51,676 bases of DNA from Acetobacteraceae bacterium (GCA_947475245.1 CANJLW010000032.1:1-51676); one strand, 5' to 3'. Positions 38,134 to 47,065 are shown, numbered from the stretch's first letter. Notes: generated from the sequence alone by a model not told the origin. Translations and numbers: made by a program.

Positions 38134-39265
38134 AAGGGACCATTCGGCCCCAATCGCATCCGACCCAGCAATCCGGCGGCAGCGATCCCAGGGCGGGGAA
38201 GTCGCGCCGTTCGCCGAACGCGAACTGGCTGTCGTGCGTCAGGACACTTTGGCGAATCGTCGGCCAAAGCGCTTCTCTCAGGAATTCCTGATCCGCCGTC
38301 GCGCCGATCACGCGTTGGCGGGCGGCGTACCAGGCACGAATGGCTGGCAGCATCGGCGGCAGGGCACCGCGCACGCCGCCCCACATGCCGGCCAGGACCA
38401 GTTCGGAATGGTCGAAATGGTCGCGCATAACGTGGAAATGGCGGCCGGAGGCGATCCAGTCGTCGACCGCCACGCGTTCCCGTGTGTTGACCAGCGAATC
38501 GGCGTCGCGCAGGACGAATCGGTCGACCGATGGGTCGTCGGCGACCAGGAAGCGCCAGAATGTGCCGAAGGGTTGGTTGGGCATGCCGCCGACCGTCATG
38601 ACCTGCGCGCCTTCGGCCAACAGCGCCTGGGTCGTCTCCGACGGCACGGACCCATCGACGTAGAACCGGCAGCGCCAGCCGGGATAGAGGAACTGGGCGA
38701 CACGGGCGTTCAGCAGCGCACCCTGGGTGTATTTGGTCTGCGCGCCGAACAGCGAAAAAGCGATGACGTTCCGGGCGGGCGTCGCGGCATCGAAGGCGGG
38801 CACCGCTACGGCGGTCAGATCGCGCGCCGGGGCGGTCGCCTGACGTTCCTTCAGTTCCAGTGCCCGCGTCCCGAAGCGGCGCGCTTCGGTCAGGTGACCG
38901 AGCGCGCCGAGGGCGGCGCTCAGGAGGTTACAGAACTCGAAGTGTTCTCCGCGTCGATCCAGCGCCTGTTTGGCGCGTTCGGCCGCGTCGTCCCATGCTC
39001 CCCGACGGAAGCGGGCGAAGATGGCGTTATAGGCGCTGGAGTGGTCATGCGGCAGACGGTCTGCCGCGAGGTCGCTGAAGCCGATCGCGCGATCCAGGTC
39101 GCCCTGACGCAGCCAGTAGAAGCCGAGCAGGCGCGCGATCTCCCCTTGCAGGGTTGGATCGGGCACCTGATGGAGCAAGGGTTCGAGGCTCGCCACCTCG
39201 GCCGTCAGGCCGAATTGGCGAACCCCGTTCAGGACCTCGTGAAAGCGGCCGCGCGCGTCCGACAC
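38105..39265 (-). CDS. TPR protein with glycosyltransferase-like C-terminal domain
   Basis: A 386-residue protein. Residues about 1-140 are helical TPR-like repeats (LLGFYWLRQGDLDRAIGFSDLA, AYNAIFARFRRGAWDDAAERAKQAL). Residues about 165-370 look like a GT-A glycosyltransferase-type domain: NVIAFSLFGAQTKYTQGALLNA, YPGWRCRFYVDG, GTFWRFLVADD and a DxD-like FVLRDADS at 254-257. There is no signal peptide. The sugar donor and acceptor are unknown, and no polysaccharide genes are adjacent. It overlaps the convergent UbiH-like gene by 29 bp and lies 12 bp downstream of the quinone-reductase gene. Confidence 0.7.
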   Translation of the reverse strand: MSDARGRFHEVLNGVRQFGLTAEVASLEPLLHQVPDPTLQGEIARLLGFYWLRQGDLDRAIGFSDLAADRLPHDHSSAYNAIFARFRRGAWDDAAERAKQALDRRGEHFEFCNLLSAALGALGHLTEARRFGTRALELKERQATAPARDLTAVAVPAFDAATPARNVIAFSLFGAQTKYTQGALLNARVAQFLYPGWRCRFYVDGSVPSETTQALLAEGAQVMTVGGMPNQPFGTFWRFLVADDPSVDRFVLRDADSLVNTRERVAVDDWIASGRHFHVMRDHFDHSELVLAGMWGGVRGALPPMLPAIRAWYAARQRVIGATADQEFLREALWPTIRQSVLTHDSQFAFGERRDFPALGSLPPDCWVGCDWGRMVPSKPGPSPFA

Positions 39266-39277
39266 GAGGCGGCGTTG

Positions 39278-40249
39278 CTACGGGATAAGGACCGTGCTGC
39301 CCGTGGTCTTGCGTGCTTCCAGCGCTGTATGGGCGGCGGCGGCCTCGCTGAGCGGGAAGGTCTGGTTTACCTGGATCTTGACCGCGCCGTTGGCCACGAC
39401 CTCAAACAGGTCCTTGGTCACCATCTCCAGATCCGAGCGCTTCGCGGTATAGGTGGCGAGGCTGGGGCGGGTCAGGAACAGGCTGCCCTTGGCAGCGAGG
39501 ATTCCGAGATCGACGGGCGGCACGGGGCCGGAGGCGTTGCCGTAGCTGGCCATCAGGCCGAGCGGGGCGAGGCAGTCGAGGCTGACGCCGAAGGTATCCT
39601 TGCCGACGCTGTCATAGACAACCGGCACCATGGCGCCGCCGGTGATGCGCTTCACCTCGGAGACCAGGTTTTCGTAGCCCACGACAGTGTGCGCGGCGCC
39701 GTTGGCGCGGGCCAGGGCGGCTTTTTCCTCGGAGGAGACGACGCCGATCACGGTTGCGCCGAGGTATTTGGCCCACTGGCACATGATCAGGCCGACGCCG
39801 CCGGCCGCGGCGTGGACGACGATCGGGTCGCCGGATTTCACGTGGTAGGTGCGGCGAAGCAGGTACTGGGCGGTCATGCCTTGCAGCATCATGGCCGCGC
39901 CGGTCTTGAAGTCGATGGCGTCGGGCAGCTTGACCAGGCGATCGGCGGGGATCACGCGATCGGTGGCATAGCCGCCGATGGGGCCGGCATAGGCGACGCG
40001 ATCGCCGGGGGCGACATTGGTGACGTTCGCGCCGACGGCGGTGACGGTGCCCGCGCCTTCCTGACCGATGATCAGCGGCATGGTCGGGGCCTTGTAGAGG
40101 CCGGTGCGGAAATAGACGTCGATATAATTCAGACCGACGGCTTCGTGCTTGATCAGCGCTTCATTCGGGCCGGGTTCCGGCATGGGGATGTCTTCCCACT
40201 TCATCACCTCCGGGCCGCCATTGGCGTGAATGCGGATAGCCTTGGTCAT
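39278..40249 (-). CDS. NADPH:quinone oxidoreductase (zinc-free MDR family)
   Basis: A 323-residue medium-chain reductase of the QOR type. It has N-terminal KAIRIHANGGPEVMKWEDIP, LNYIDVYFRTGLY, GQEGAGTVTAVG and the nucleotide-binding VHAAAGGVGLIMCQWAK (AAGGVG). No structural-zinc Cys cluster is present, as usual for this group. It reduces quinones or enones with NADPH. The ATG at 40249 has a CGGAG site; an upstream start at 40276 is possible. It lies 30 bp after ogt on the same strand. Confidence 0.92.
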   Translation of the reverse strand: MTKAIRIHANGGPEVMKWEDIPMPEPGPNEALIKHEAVGLNYIDVYFRTGLYKAPTMPLIIGQEGAGTVTAVGANVTNVAPGDRVAYAGPIGGYATDRVIPADRLVKLPDAIDFKTGAAMMLQGMTAQYLLRRTYHVKSGDPIVVHAAAGGVGLIMCQWAKYLGATVIGVVSSEEKAALARANGAAHTVVGYENLVSEVKRITGGAMVPVVYDSVGKDTFGVSLDCLAPLGLMASYGNASGPVPPVDLGILAAKGSLFLTRPSLATYTAKRSDLEMVTKDLFEVVANGAVKIQVNQTFPLSEAAAAHTALEARKTTGSTVLIP

Positions 40250-40279
40250 GTCGTTCTCCGTATGCGGGCTGCGCAAAGT

Positions 40280-40735
40280 TCAGATCAGGGACGCGCCTGG
40301 AGCTTCAAGCGCGAGAAGCCATCGTTTGGTGTCGAGGCCTTCGCCGCCGGAGTAGCCTCCCAGATGGCTGGTGGCAACGACCCGGTGGCAGGGAATGATC
40401 AGCGGGATCGGGTTGGACCCATTGGCCTGCCCGACGGAGCGTGCGCTGCCGCCGGCGACGGCGGCGATATCCTGGTAGGTGCGGGTTTGACCGTAGGGAA
40501 TTTGCATCAGCGCATCCCACACCTTGCGGCGATAGGGCGTGCCTTCCGGGTTCAACGGGAGGTCGAAGGTCCGAAGTTTTCCATCGAAGAAGGCATGCAA
40601 CTGGTCGCGGGTTCGGCGCAGCAGCGGGCTGTCGCCCTGATCCCTGCCCCAACCCCAGTCGAGGGCGACGATGGCGCCGTCTTCCTCGGACACCGTGATG
40701 TCGCCGACCGGGGTGTGGAACGAGAGTTGCGGCAT
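40280..40735 (-). CDS. ogt: methylated-DNA--protein-cysteine methyltransferase
   Basis: A 151-residue suicide DNA-repair protein removing methyl groups from O6-methylguanine. The acceptor Cys is C116 in IIPCHRVV, and the helix-turn-helix Arg-containing segment YGQTRTYQDIAAVAGGSARSVGQANGSNP precedes it (81-109). The length is typical of single-domain Ogt without an Ada-type regulatory domain. It is upstream of the quinone-reductase gene, likely in one transcript. Confidence 0.94.
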   Translation of the reverse strand: MPQLSFHTPVGDITVSEEDGAIVALDWGWGRDQGDSPLLRRTRDQLHAFFDGKLRTFDLPLNPEGTPYRRKVWDALMQIPYGQTRTYQDIAAVAGGSARSVGQANGSNPIPLIIPCHRVVATSHLGGYSGGEGLDTKRWLLALEAPGASLI

Positions 40736-40846
40736 GAACGCGATCCGATGGTTTGGGCGATGCGACGCCGAGCGGGGTTGGGTGTCAAGATCCGTGTGCG
40801 TCTGGTCCGCTCGGCCCGCAGCATTGCTTCATCCGGCGCCGGGCAA

Positions 40847-41959
40847 TCACCGCGTGTAGACCTTGTGCGCGTTGTTGAGAAAGAAGTCGCGCCGCTTTTG
40901 TTCCGGCACGCCGGCGGGCAGCACATGGTCCGGGCTGTCGAAGTCCCAATGCGGATAGTCGGTGGCGAACAGCAACCGGTCCCAACCGATCCAGTCGATT
41001 GCGTCGAGCACGCGGGCTTTCGGTTCCGGCTCTTCCATCGGCTGCGTGGTCAGCCACACATGCTCGCGGATATATTCCGACGGCGGGCGCTTAAGATGCG
41101 GGGTTTCCGCCCGCATCCGCGCCCACAGCTTGTCCAGCCGCCAGCAGAGTGACGGGAGCCAGGCGAATCCGGCCTCCACCACCACGATCTTGAGGCGTGG
41201 GAAGCGTTCGAAAATCCCTTCGAACACCATGCTGGTCAGCATGGTCTGGCAGGATTGCGCGTGTCCCACCATATCTTCCATGTAATAGCTCGGCCAACCG
41301 CCGCCGGACACGGGATAACCGCCGAAGCCGAAAGCATGAATACCGACCGGCAATCCCGCCTCGGCCGCCGCTTCATAGATCGGCCAGTAACGCTTTTGCC
41401 CGGCGGGTTCCGCGGTGCGGCTCAGCAGCAGCACCTGCACATAGTCGGAATGCTTTGCCCAACGGCGGATTTCGGCGGCCGAGGCCTCGCCGTCCTCATA
41501 CGGGACCAGGATGGAGCCTTTCAGCCGCGGCTCCGGCTGCGTCCATTCCGCGACCTGCCAGCGGTTCATCGCCTGGCACACGGCCTCCGCCAGGAAGCCA
41601 TTCTGAAAGCTGCCGGGATGCGGGCGGATCATGTTCAGCACGCCGAACGTGATGTTATGGGCATCCAGCAGTTGCGACTGCATGAACGACAGCGAACTGC
41701 CGGGTCGCCCACCCTCCGGCGGCCAGGAATCGCGGCGCGACGCATCGGGCTGGCTTTTCGGAAAGGCGGGGCCGTTCTGAAACGCCTGACGCGGCAGCGG
41801 GCCGAACATCTCCAGATGATCCCGCCAGCGCTTTTCCATGTAGGGGTACAGACCCTTCATCCCATCGCGCGGCGACTGGTGGATGTCGCAGTCGGCAATC
41901 GCGAGGCGCGTGGCCGCCGAGCTCTGGACGATGGCGCGGTCTCGGACATCCATGTTCAT
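40847..41959 (-). CDS. amidohydrolase-2 family metal-dependent hydrolase/decarboxylase
   Basis: A 370-residue protein of the ACMSD-like amidohydrolase family. IADCDIHQSPRDGMKGLYPYMEKRW near the N-terminus carries the D-x-H-type metal motif, GLPVGIHAFG the later His, and LLFATDYPHWDFDSPD the C-terminal catalytic Asp region. Such enzymes are decarboxylases or hydrolases of aromatic ring-cleavage products. The start at 41959 follows a GGGGAG site; Met at 41953 is also possible. It is divergent, 98 bp, from the phytanoyl-CoA-dioxygenase-like gene, which suggests one catabolic locus. Confidence 0.88.
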   Translation of the reverse strand: MNMDVRDRAIVQSSAATRLAIADCDIHQSPRDGMKGLYPYMEKRWRDHLEMFGPLPRQAFQNGPAFPKSQPDASRRDSWPPEGGRPGSSLSFMQSQLLDAHNITFGVLNMIRPHPGSFQNGFLAEAVCQAMNRWQVAEWTQPEPRLKGSILVPYEDGEASAAEIRRWAKHSDYVQVLLLSRTAEPAGQKRYWPIYEAAAEAGLPVGIHAFGFGGYPVSGGGWPSYYMEDMVGHAQSCQTMLTSMVFEGIFERFPRLKIVVVEAGFAWLPSLCWRLDKLWARMRAETPHLKRPPSEYIREHVWLTTQPMEEPEPKARVLDAIDWIGWDRLLFATDYPHWDFDSPDHVLPAGVPEQKRRDFFLNNAHKVYTR

Positions 41960-42057
41960 GCGGGCAACTCCCCAGGGTTTCGCGCGACGATAACCGAAGC
42001 GTCTCGGCTCGACCACTCCGGAGGCGGATGTTAGCGTAACCCCAGGAGGATACGGTC

Positions 42058-42927
42058 ATGCTCACCAAGGCCCAGATCGATGAGTACAACGAGGTCGGCG
42101 CCATCGTTGTGCCCAATGTGTTGTCGCCGGACGAAGTGCGGCATTTGCGCGCGGTGACCGACGGATTCGTCGACCGCGCCCGCGGCCTGACGGCGCATAA
42201 CGAGATTTACGACCTGGAGGACTCACACTCCCCAGCCAATCCGCGCGTTCGACGCATCAAACAGGCGCATCTGCACGATCCCGCCTATGGCGCGCTGACG
42301 CGTCATCCGAAAATCGTCGCGGTGCTGCAAGATTTATGGGGCCCGGATATCCGGTTCGATACCGCCAAACTGAACCTGAAATCGGCCGGCTTCGGCGCGC
42401 CGGTGGAATGGCATCAGGATTGGGCCTTCTACCCCCATACCAACGACGATCTGGCCGCCGTCGGCGTCATGTTCGACGATATGGAAATGGAAAACGGCCC
42501 GCTGATGATCGTGCCGGGCAGCCATCGCGGTCCGACCTTCGATCACCACGCCGACGGGCGGTTCTGCGGCGCGATGAACCCAGATAACAACGATGTCGAT
42601 CTGTCCAAGGCGATCGCACTGACCGGCAAGGCAGGCTCCATCACCGTGCATCATGTCCGCGCGGTGCATGGCTCCGCCCCCAACCTATCGAACCACGATC
42701 GACGGCTCTTGCTGTTTCAGTTCCGCGCCGCCGACGCGTGGCCGATCCTGGGCTTTCCCGGCGGCATCGAGAAATTCGACGACCTGATGGTTGCCGGCGA
42801 AACCAGGCCGCCCCGCCTGCGCGAAGCACCGGTGCGTCTGCCGCTGCCGCCGGCCAACCTGCAGGGATCGCTGTACGAGAACCAGAAAGGGATGAAGAAG
42901 CGCTTCTTCGCGGTCGCCGCGCAATGA
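42058..42927 (+). CDS. phytanoyl-CoA dioxygenase (PhyH) family protein
   Basis: A 289-residue 2-oxoglutarate/Fe(II) oxygenase. Iron ligands H119 and D121 are in EWHQDWAFYPH and the distal H204 is in AVHGSAPN. An Arg for 2-oxoglutarate is likely in NHDRRLLLFQFRAAD. It hydroxylates a small substrate or acyl-CoA; the identity is unknown. A perfect AGGAGG site precedes the ATG. Its stop overlaps the serine-hydrolase start (ATGA), so the two proteins are made together. Confidence 0.88.
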   Translation: MLTKAQIDEYNEVGAIVVPNVLSPDEVRHLRAVTDGFVDRARGLTAHNEIYDLEDSHSPANPRVRRIKQAHLHDPAYGALTRHPKIVAVLQDLWGPDIRFDTAKLNLKSAGFGAPVEWHQDWAFYPHTNDDLAAVGVMFDDMEMENGPLMIVPGSHRGPTFDHHADGRFCGAMNPDNNDVDLSKAIALTGKAGSITVHHVRAVHGSAPNLSNHDRRLLLFQFRAADAWPILGFPGGIEKFDDLMVAGETRPPRLREAPVRLPLPPANLQGSLYENQKGMKKRFFAVAAQ

Positions 42928-44399
42928 GCCGCCCGCCCGTCGAGCCGATCTTCGACCGCACGCCATCGCCCTTCGGCGCCATGCCGGCCGAACCGATGGT
43001 GCACGACGCGTCTGTCCAAGCGCTGCGCCAGCGCACGGTGAATTTCGCGGCGAAGCGCTATGCCGACATGATGTTCGTAACCGGGCTCGATCGGGCGACG
43101 GCGGACGCGCATTTCCGCTGGCGGCCGCTGACCATTCCCGCCGGGCTGCGCGCGCGCTTGCCGGCCGGGGTGGGCAAGGAAGCGGTCGCTGCCTCCGCCC
43201 TGGCGGAAGCCGCGCACAAGGCCGGGCGGATCGTCATCGAAACCGATGCCGCCGATCGGCGCGTAACCGTGCGATGGAACGATGCCGCGCTGGGCACCGT
43301 CACCGGCACCGCCCTGGGACGTGCCGGTTACGGCGGGATCTTGTTGGGGGAGCACGGCGAACCGGGCTTTGACCCCGTTCCCGTGCCGCGCGCCCTGCCG
43401 GATGCCGGTCTGTCCTGGCCCTTGGGACAGGCCGTGGACGCGCCGCCCGCGCCCACCGGTGCCCTGGCCGCGGCGATGGATGCGTTCTTCGCCGGTTCCT
43501 CCGGCCTGTATGCGGTCGTCGTGGCGTCGCCCACGCGCATCCTTGCAGAGCGCTACAGCGCGTTCGGGCGACCCGATCGGGCGACGCCGAGCTGGTCGAT
43601 GACCAAGGCGATTACAAGTACGCTGATCGGGCGGCTGATCCACGAGGGTTGGCTGAACTCCGTCTACGATCCCGCGCCGGCGCCGCTGTGGCGCGATCCG
43701 CGCGGCATCCATCAGTTGATCACCATCGATCATCTGTTGCGCATGCGCGCAGGGCTGGGCTTTCCGGTGCGGCACGAAGGCGGCGCGGTTACGTTGGGAT
43801 TTGAAAACAGTTCCGTCTATCAGGACGGTCGCGACGCGTTCGAGGCCGCGCAACGATCGATCGTTGCCACCGTCCCCGGCGCCGTGTTCCGTTACATTAA
43901 CAGCGGGTTGAACGTCCTCGGCGCAATCATCCGGGATCGGATCGAACAGCGCGGGCTGCCTTATCATGGCACCGTCTATGGGATGCTCGCCGACCGGTTG
44001 GGGATGCACAGCTATCAGCACTCCGCCGATATCGTTGGAAACTTTATCGCCTCCGGCGCCGGATTCGCCACCGCGCGGGACTATGCCAAGCTCGGCGTTC
44101 TGTATCTGAACGACGGGGTTTGGAACGGAGAGCGCCTGCTGCCGGAAGGGTGGGCGGATTACGCACTGACCGCGACGCATACCGGCACAAGCTATGCCGC
44201 CTGCTTCCGCACCAACAGCGACCGCCTGTTTCCCGACCTGCCGGACGACGCGGCCTGGGCGTCCGGTGCGTCGGACCAGCGCATCTTCATCCTGCGGGGC
44301 GCCCAACTGACGGTGACGGTCACCAATGAAACCGATCATCCCGTCGATCTGGCGGCGCTGAACCGTCTGGTCGCCACCGCTATCGAGGGATATGGTTGA
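42924..44399 (+). CDS. serine hydrolase, class C beta-lactamase-like family
   Basis: A 491-residue protein. The N-terminal ~180 residues form a separate region of unknown role. The beta-lactamase/transpeptidase-like fold follows, with S225-x-x-K228 in WSMTKAI and Y324-x-N326 in RYINSGLN. Such proteins are mostly esterases or amidases (6-aminohexanoate-dimer-hydrolase-like). There is no signal peptide. The start at 42924 is within the PhyH stop; longer in-frame sequence upstream is antisense-free overlap and unlikely to be used. Its stop is overlapped by 8 bp by the next gene, an ATPase of different base composition. Confidence 0.85.
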   Translation: MSRPPVEPIFDRTPSPFGAMPAEPMVHDASVQALRQRTVNFAAKRYADMMFVTGLDRATADAHFRWRPLTIPAGLRARLPAGVGKEAVAASALAEAAHKAGRIVIETDAADRRVTVRWNDAALGTVTGTALGRAGYGGILLGEHGEPGFDPVPVPRALPDAGLSWPLGQAVDAPPAPTGALAAAMDAFFAGSSGLYAVVVASPTRILAERYSAFGRPDRATPSWSMTKAITSTLIGRLIHEGWLNSVYDPAPAPLWRDPRGIHQLITIDHLLRMRAGLGFPVRHEGGAVTLGFENSSVYQDGRDAFEAAQRSIVATVPGAVFRYINSGLNVLGAIIRDRIEQRGLPYHGTVYGMLADRLGMHSYQHSADIVGNFIASGAGFATARDYAKLGVLYLNDGVWNGERLLPEGWADYALTATHTGTSYAACFRTNSDRLFPDLPDDAAWASGASDQRIFILRGAQLTVTVTNETDHPVDLAALNRLVATAIEGYG

Positions 44400-45681
44400 A
44401 GTCGCGATGATCTCACAAATCCGACTGCGCGACTTCAAGAACTTCCAGGACGCTCGGCTAACGGTCGGGAAATTCACCGTGATCGTTGGAACTAATGCCA
44501 GCGGCAAAAGCAACATACGCGACGTTTTCCGGTTTCTCCATGGCATCGGTCGGGAATATTCGCTCGCGGACATAATCGGCGGACGGTACGGGGCCGGTGG
44601 CCAGGTCGAGTGGACCCAGATGCGGGGCGCGGCAAGCGAAATCGTGCGCTTCAACAGCCGCCAATTCCAGATCGACGTCACATATCGCGTGGGAAAACAT
44701 CAAGGATCTTACCACATCGCCGTGGAGCGAAGCGATCATGGCCGCGGAGGTTTTCGGGTCACCGCGGAAAGCCTCCAGTTTCGAGGGGAAGTTGTCTACA
44801 CCAGCCATCCCGGCGGGGACGATCCGGTTAACTTTCAGGACGACGAAGGGCGTTTGGGGTTGCGATTGTCGAAAGGAGAAAATCAACGAAAATTCGGAAC
44901 AAAATTGCTCGTGCGTCCCGATCAACCGGCACTGTCGCAAATCGGCGATTCCAAATATGCGGGGAGGACGCACAAGGATCGAGCACGCGAGCTGTTGGAT
45001 ATCTTCCACGGCATACGCTTCCTCGATCTCGTCCCGGATTCGATGCGAAAGCCATCGTTTCCGGGTCAGACGGTCCTTGGAGACAGCGGCGAGAACCTTC
45101 CGACCGTCCTTCAGGCGATCTGCGCCGATCCGCCGGTCAAGGACGTACTGATGGAATGGGTTCGGGCCCTGACTCCTATGGATGTGGTGGACTTCGAATT
45201 CCCGCTCGACCCCGTGACAGGCCTTGTCCAGCTCAGATTTAAGGAACGGAGCGGCAATCTCGTGTCCGCATATAGCGCATCGGATGGAACGCTGCGGTTC
45301 CTGGCCATGCTGGCCGCGCTCCTGGGCACACAAAAGGCGCGGCTCTATTTTTTCGAGGAAATCGACAACGGCATCCATCCCACCCGCCTTCGACTTCTGC
45401 TCGATCTCATCGAACGGCAGACGAACTCAAGCAATATCCAGGTGGTGACGACAACCCATTCACCCGATCTCCTGGCGATGATGACCGACAGTACATTCGA
45501 AACCACGTCCGTCGTCTTCCGCGCGCAGGATGCCGAAGGAGCGATCATTCGTCGTGTTTGCGAGTTGCCGCAGGCTAAGGAACTGCGATTGTCCCAAGGT
45601 CTTGGCCGCTTGCACGCGTCGGGCTGGATGGAGGACATGCTGACACTGGAGGACGCCCCCAGTGCCGTCGCTGCCGTATGA
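44392..45681 (+). CDS. ABC/SMC-like AAA ATPase of a two-gene Toprim-type module
   Basis: A 429-residue ATPase of the AAA_21/OLD/RecF-like class. Walker A GTNASGKS is at 33-40, preceded by RLRDFKNFQDARL. An ABC-signature-like SASDGTLR lies at 295-302, Walker B LYFFEEID at 318-325 and an H-loop TTTHSPDLL at 353-361. The middle (about 60-270) is the variable lobe or coiled-coil insertion. A later Met at 44407 is an alternative start. The partner gene overlaps by ATGA. Base composition is lower than around it: 29 of the 60 bases from 44881 are G/C, against 46 of 60 from 43441, suggesting acquisition. This layout is typical of phage-defence ATPase-nuclease pairs (inference). Confidence 0.88.
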   Translation: MVEVAMISQIRLRDFKNFQDARLTVGKFTVIVGTNASGKSNIRDVFRFLHGIGREYSLADIIGGRYGAGGQVEWTQMRGAASEIVRFNSRQFQIDVTYRVGKHQGSYHIAVERSDHGRGGFRVTAESLQFRGEVVYTSHPGGDDPVNFQDDEGRLGLRLSKGENQRKFGTKLLVRPDQPALSQIGDSKYAGRTHKDRARELLDIFHGIRFLDLVPDSMRKPSFPGQTVLGDSGENLPTVLQAICADPPVKDVLMEWVRALTPMDVVDFEFPLDPVTGLVQLRFKERSGNLVSAYSASDGTLRFLAMLAALLGTQKARLYFFEEIDNGIHPTRLRLLLDLIERQTNSSNIQVVTTTHSPDLLAMMTDSTFETTSVVFRAQDAEGAIIRRVCELPQAKELRLSQGLGRLHASGWMEDMLTLEDAPSAVAAV

Positions 45682-46250
45682 AGGTCCTGATTATACCGGA
45701 AGATTTCCGTAAGGATCAATTTATTCTGAAGCCCCTGTTCGAACGCATGTTCGCCGAGTTCGGCTTGCCGCAAACCAAGGTCGTGGTCTGCATGAACCCG
45801 TTGTTGCAAGGCGTGGCTGAAGCGTTAAACGCAGCACGCATAAGCGAAGTGATCGCCAGATATCCGATGGTCGATATTTTTGTCCTCTGCGTCGATCGCG
45901 ACGGTGTTTCAGGACGTCAACAAAGGCTGGACCAACTCGAACGGGCATTTTCGAAAGACCGCTCCTTCCTTGCCGCCAACGCCTGGGAAGAACTCGAAAC
46001 CTGGGTTCTTGCCGGATTGGAGTTGCCAAAAAACTGGATCTGGTCAAAGATTCGTTCGGAAATCTCCGTCAAAGAGAAGTATTTCGAGGAACTCGCCAGA
46101 AGCCGTCGCGTGGCCGATGGTCCCGGCGGCGGCAGAAAGGCATTGGGGGAGGAAGCGGCCCGCCGACTGGCCGCAATTCGCCAAAAATGTCCAGAAGACT
46201 TCAACAATCTGTTTAACAGGTTGCTTGCGCTCGCCATTCCGACTCGATGA
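45678..46250 (+). CDS. Toprim/DUF4276-like partner of the ATPase, putative nuclease
   Basis: A 190-residue protein. It starts with a beta strand followed by acidic residues, KVLIIPEDFRKD (E8, D9), then has FVLCVDRDG with D73 and D75, and NAWEELETWVLAGLELP with E104, E105 and E107. This order (acidic after strand 1, D-x-D, later Glu cluster) matches Toprim-type folds and the DUF4276-like proteins commonly encoded after ABC-type ATPases. A nuclease role dependent on the upstream ATPase is inferred. The start overlaps the ATPase stop. Family identity is from pattern only; an uncharacterised non-nuclease effector is possible. Confidence 0.65.
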   Translation: MKVLIIPEDFRKDQFILKPLFERMFAEFGLPQTKVVVCMNPLLQGVAEALNAARISEVIARYPMVDIFVLCVDRDGVSGRQQRLDQLERAFSKDRSFLAANAWEELETWVLAGLELPKNWIWSKIRSEISVKEKYFEELARSRRVADGPGGGRKALGEEAARRLAAIRQKCPEDFNNLFNRLLALAIPTR

Positions 46251-46268
46251 GAAAAGGGAAACCACACC

Positions 46269-47054
46269 ATGACCGTCCGCAACGTCGCGCGTGAGAAGCT
46301 GGAACAGGGGCAATTGTCCCTCGGCGTCGGGGTGCGCATGACCCGCAGCGTCGAAATCGCCAAGGCGATGGCCACCGCCGGCTTCGACTGGCTGTTCCTG
46401 GATATGGAGCACGGCACGATGTCGCTGGATGCCTGCGCGCAAATCTCCGCCGCCGCGCTCGATGCCGGCATCGCGCCGATCGCCCGCGTGCCCAACGGTC
46501 AGTATTCCATCGCCACCCGCGCCCTCGACAACGGCGCGCTCGGCATTGTGATGCCCCACGTGGATACGGCGGCTGAAGCGCGCGAGATCGTCGAGAAACT
46601 GAAATATCCGCCGATCGGACATCGGTCGGTGGGCGGTTGGGGGCCGCACTACCAGCTTGGCAAGCACAGCACCGGCGACGCGGTGAATATCCTGAACGCG
46701 TCGAACCTGACCGTGGCGATGCTGGAAACCCCCACGGCGATCGCCAACGCCGACGAGATCGCCGGCGTTCCCGGCATCGACGTGCTGCTGATCGGTTCGA
46801 ACGATCTGTGCGCGGAAATGGGCATTCCCGGCGATTTCGGCAACGACCGCCTTGCGGACGCCTATGCCAAGATGATCGCGGCTTGCGCAAAGTCAAATAA
46901 ATTCCCCGGCATGGCGGGGATTTATAATGAGGCCATCATGCCGCGCTACATCGACATGGGCGCGCGCTTTATCCTGTCCGGGCAGGATGCGTCGTTCATG
47001 ATGTCGGGCGCGCAATCGCGCACCGGCTTTCTGCGCAAGACCTTCGGCGGCTGA
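46269..47054 (+). CDS. HpcH/HpaI-family aldolase
   Basis: A 261-residue class II aldolase of the HpcH/HpaI/2-dehydro-3-deoxy-sugar-acid type. It has FDWLFLDMEHG (E47, H48), R73 in IARVPN, metal ligands E153 in AMLETPTAI and D179 in LLIGSNDL. It retro-cleaves a 4-hydroxy-2-oxo acid to pyruvate plus an aldehyde. An AAGGGA site lies 18 bp after the Toprim gene. It probably belonged functionally with the amidohydrolase, PhyH and serine-hydrolase genes before the ATPase cassette. Confidence 0.92.
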   Translation: MTVRNVAREKLEQGQLSLGVGVRMTRSVEIAKAMATAGFDWLFLDMEHGTMSLDACAQISAAALDAGIAPIARVPNGQYSIATRALDNGALGIVMPHVDTAAEAREIVEKLKYPPIGHRSVGGWGPHYQLGKHSTGDAVNILNASNLTVAMLETPTAIANADEIAGVPGIDVLLIGSNDLCAEMGIPGDFGNDRLADAYAKMIAACAKSNKFPGMAGIYNEAIMPRYIDMGARFILSGQDASFMMSGAQSRTGFLRKTFGG

Positions 47055-47065
47055 AAAATGCCCGC

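Noticed and set aside
38234-41152. 972-codon plus-strand open frame opposite four minus-strand genes
   Set aside because: Crosses several confirmed genes antisense and has shadow-type composition.
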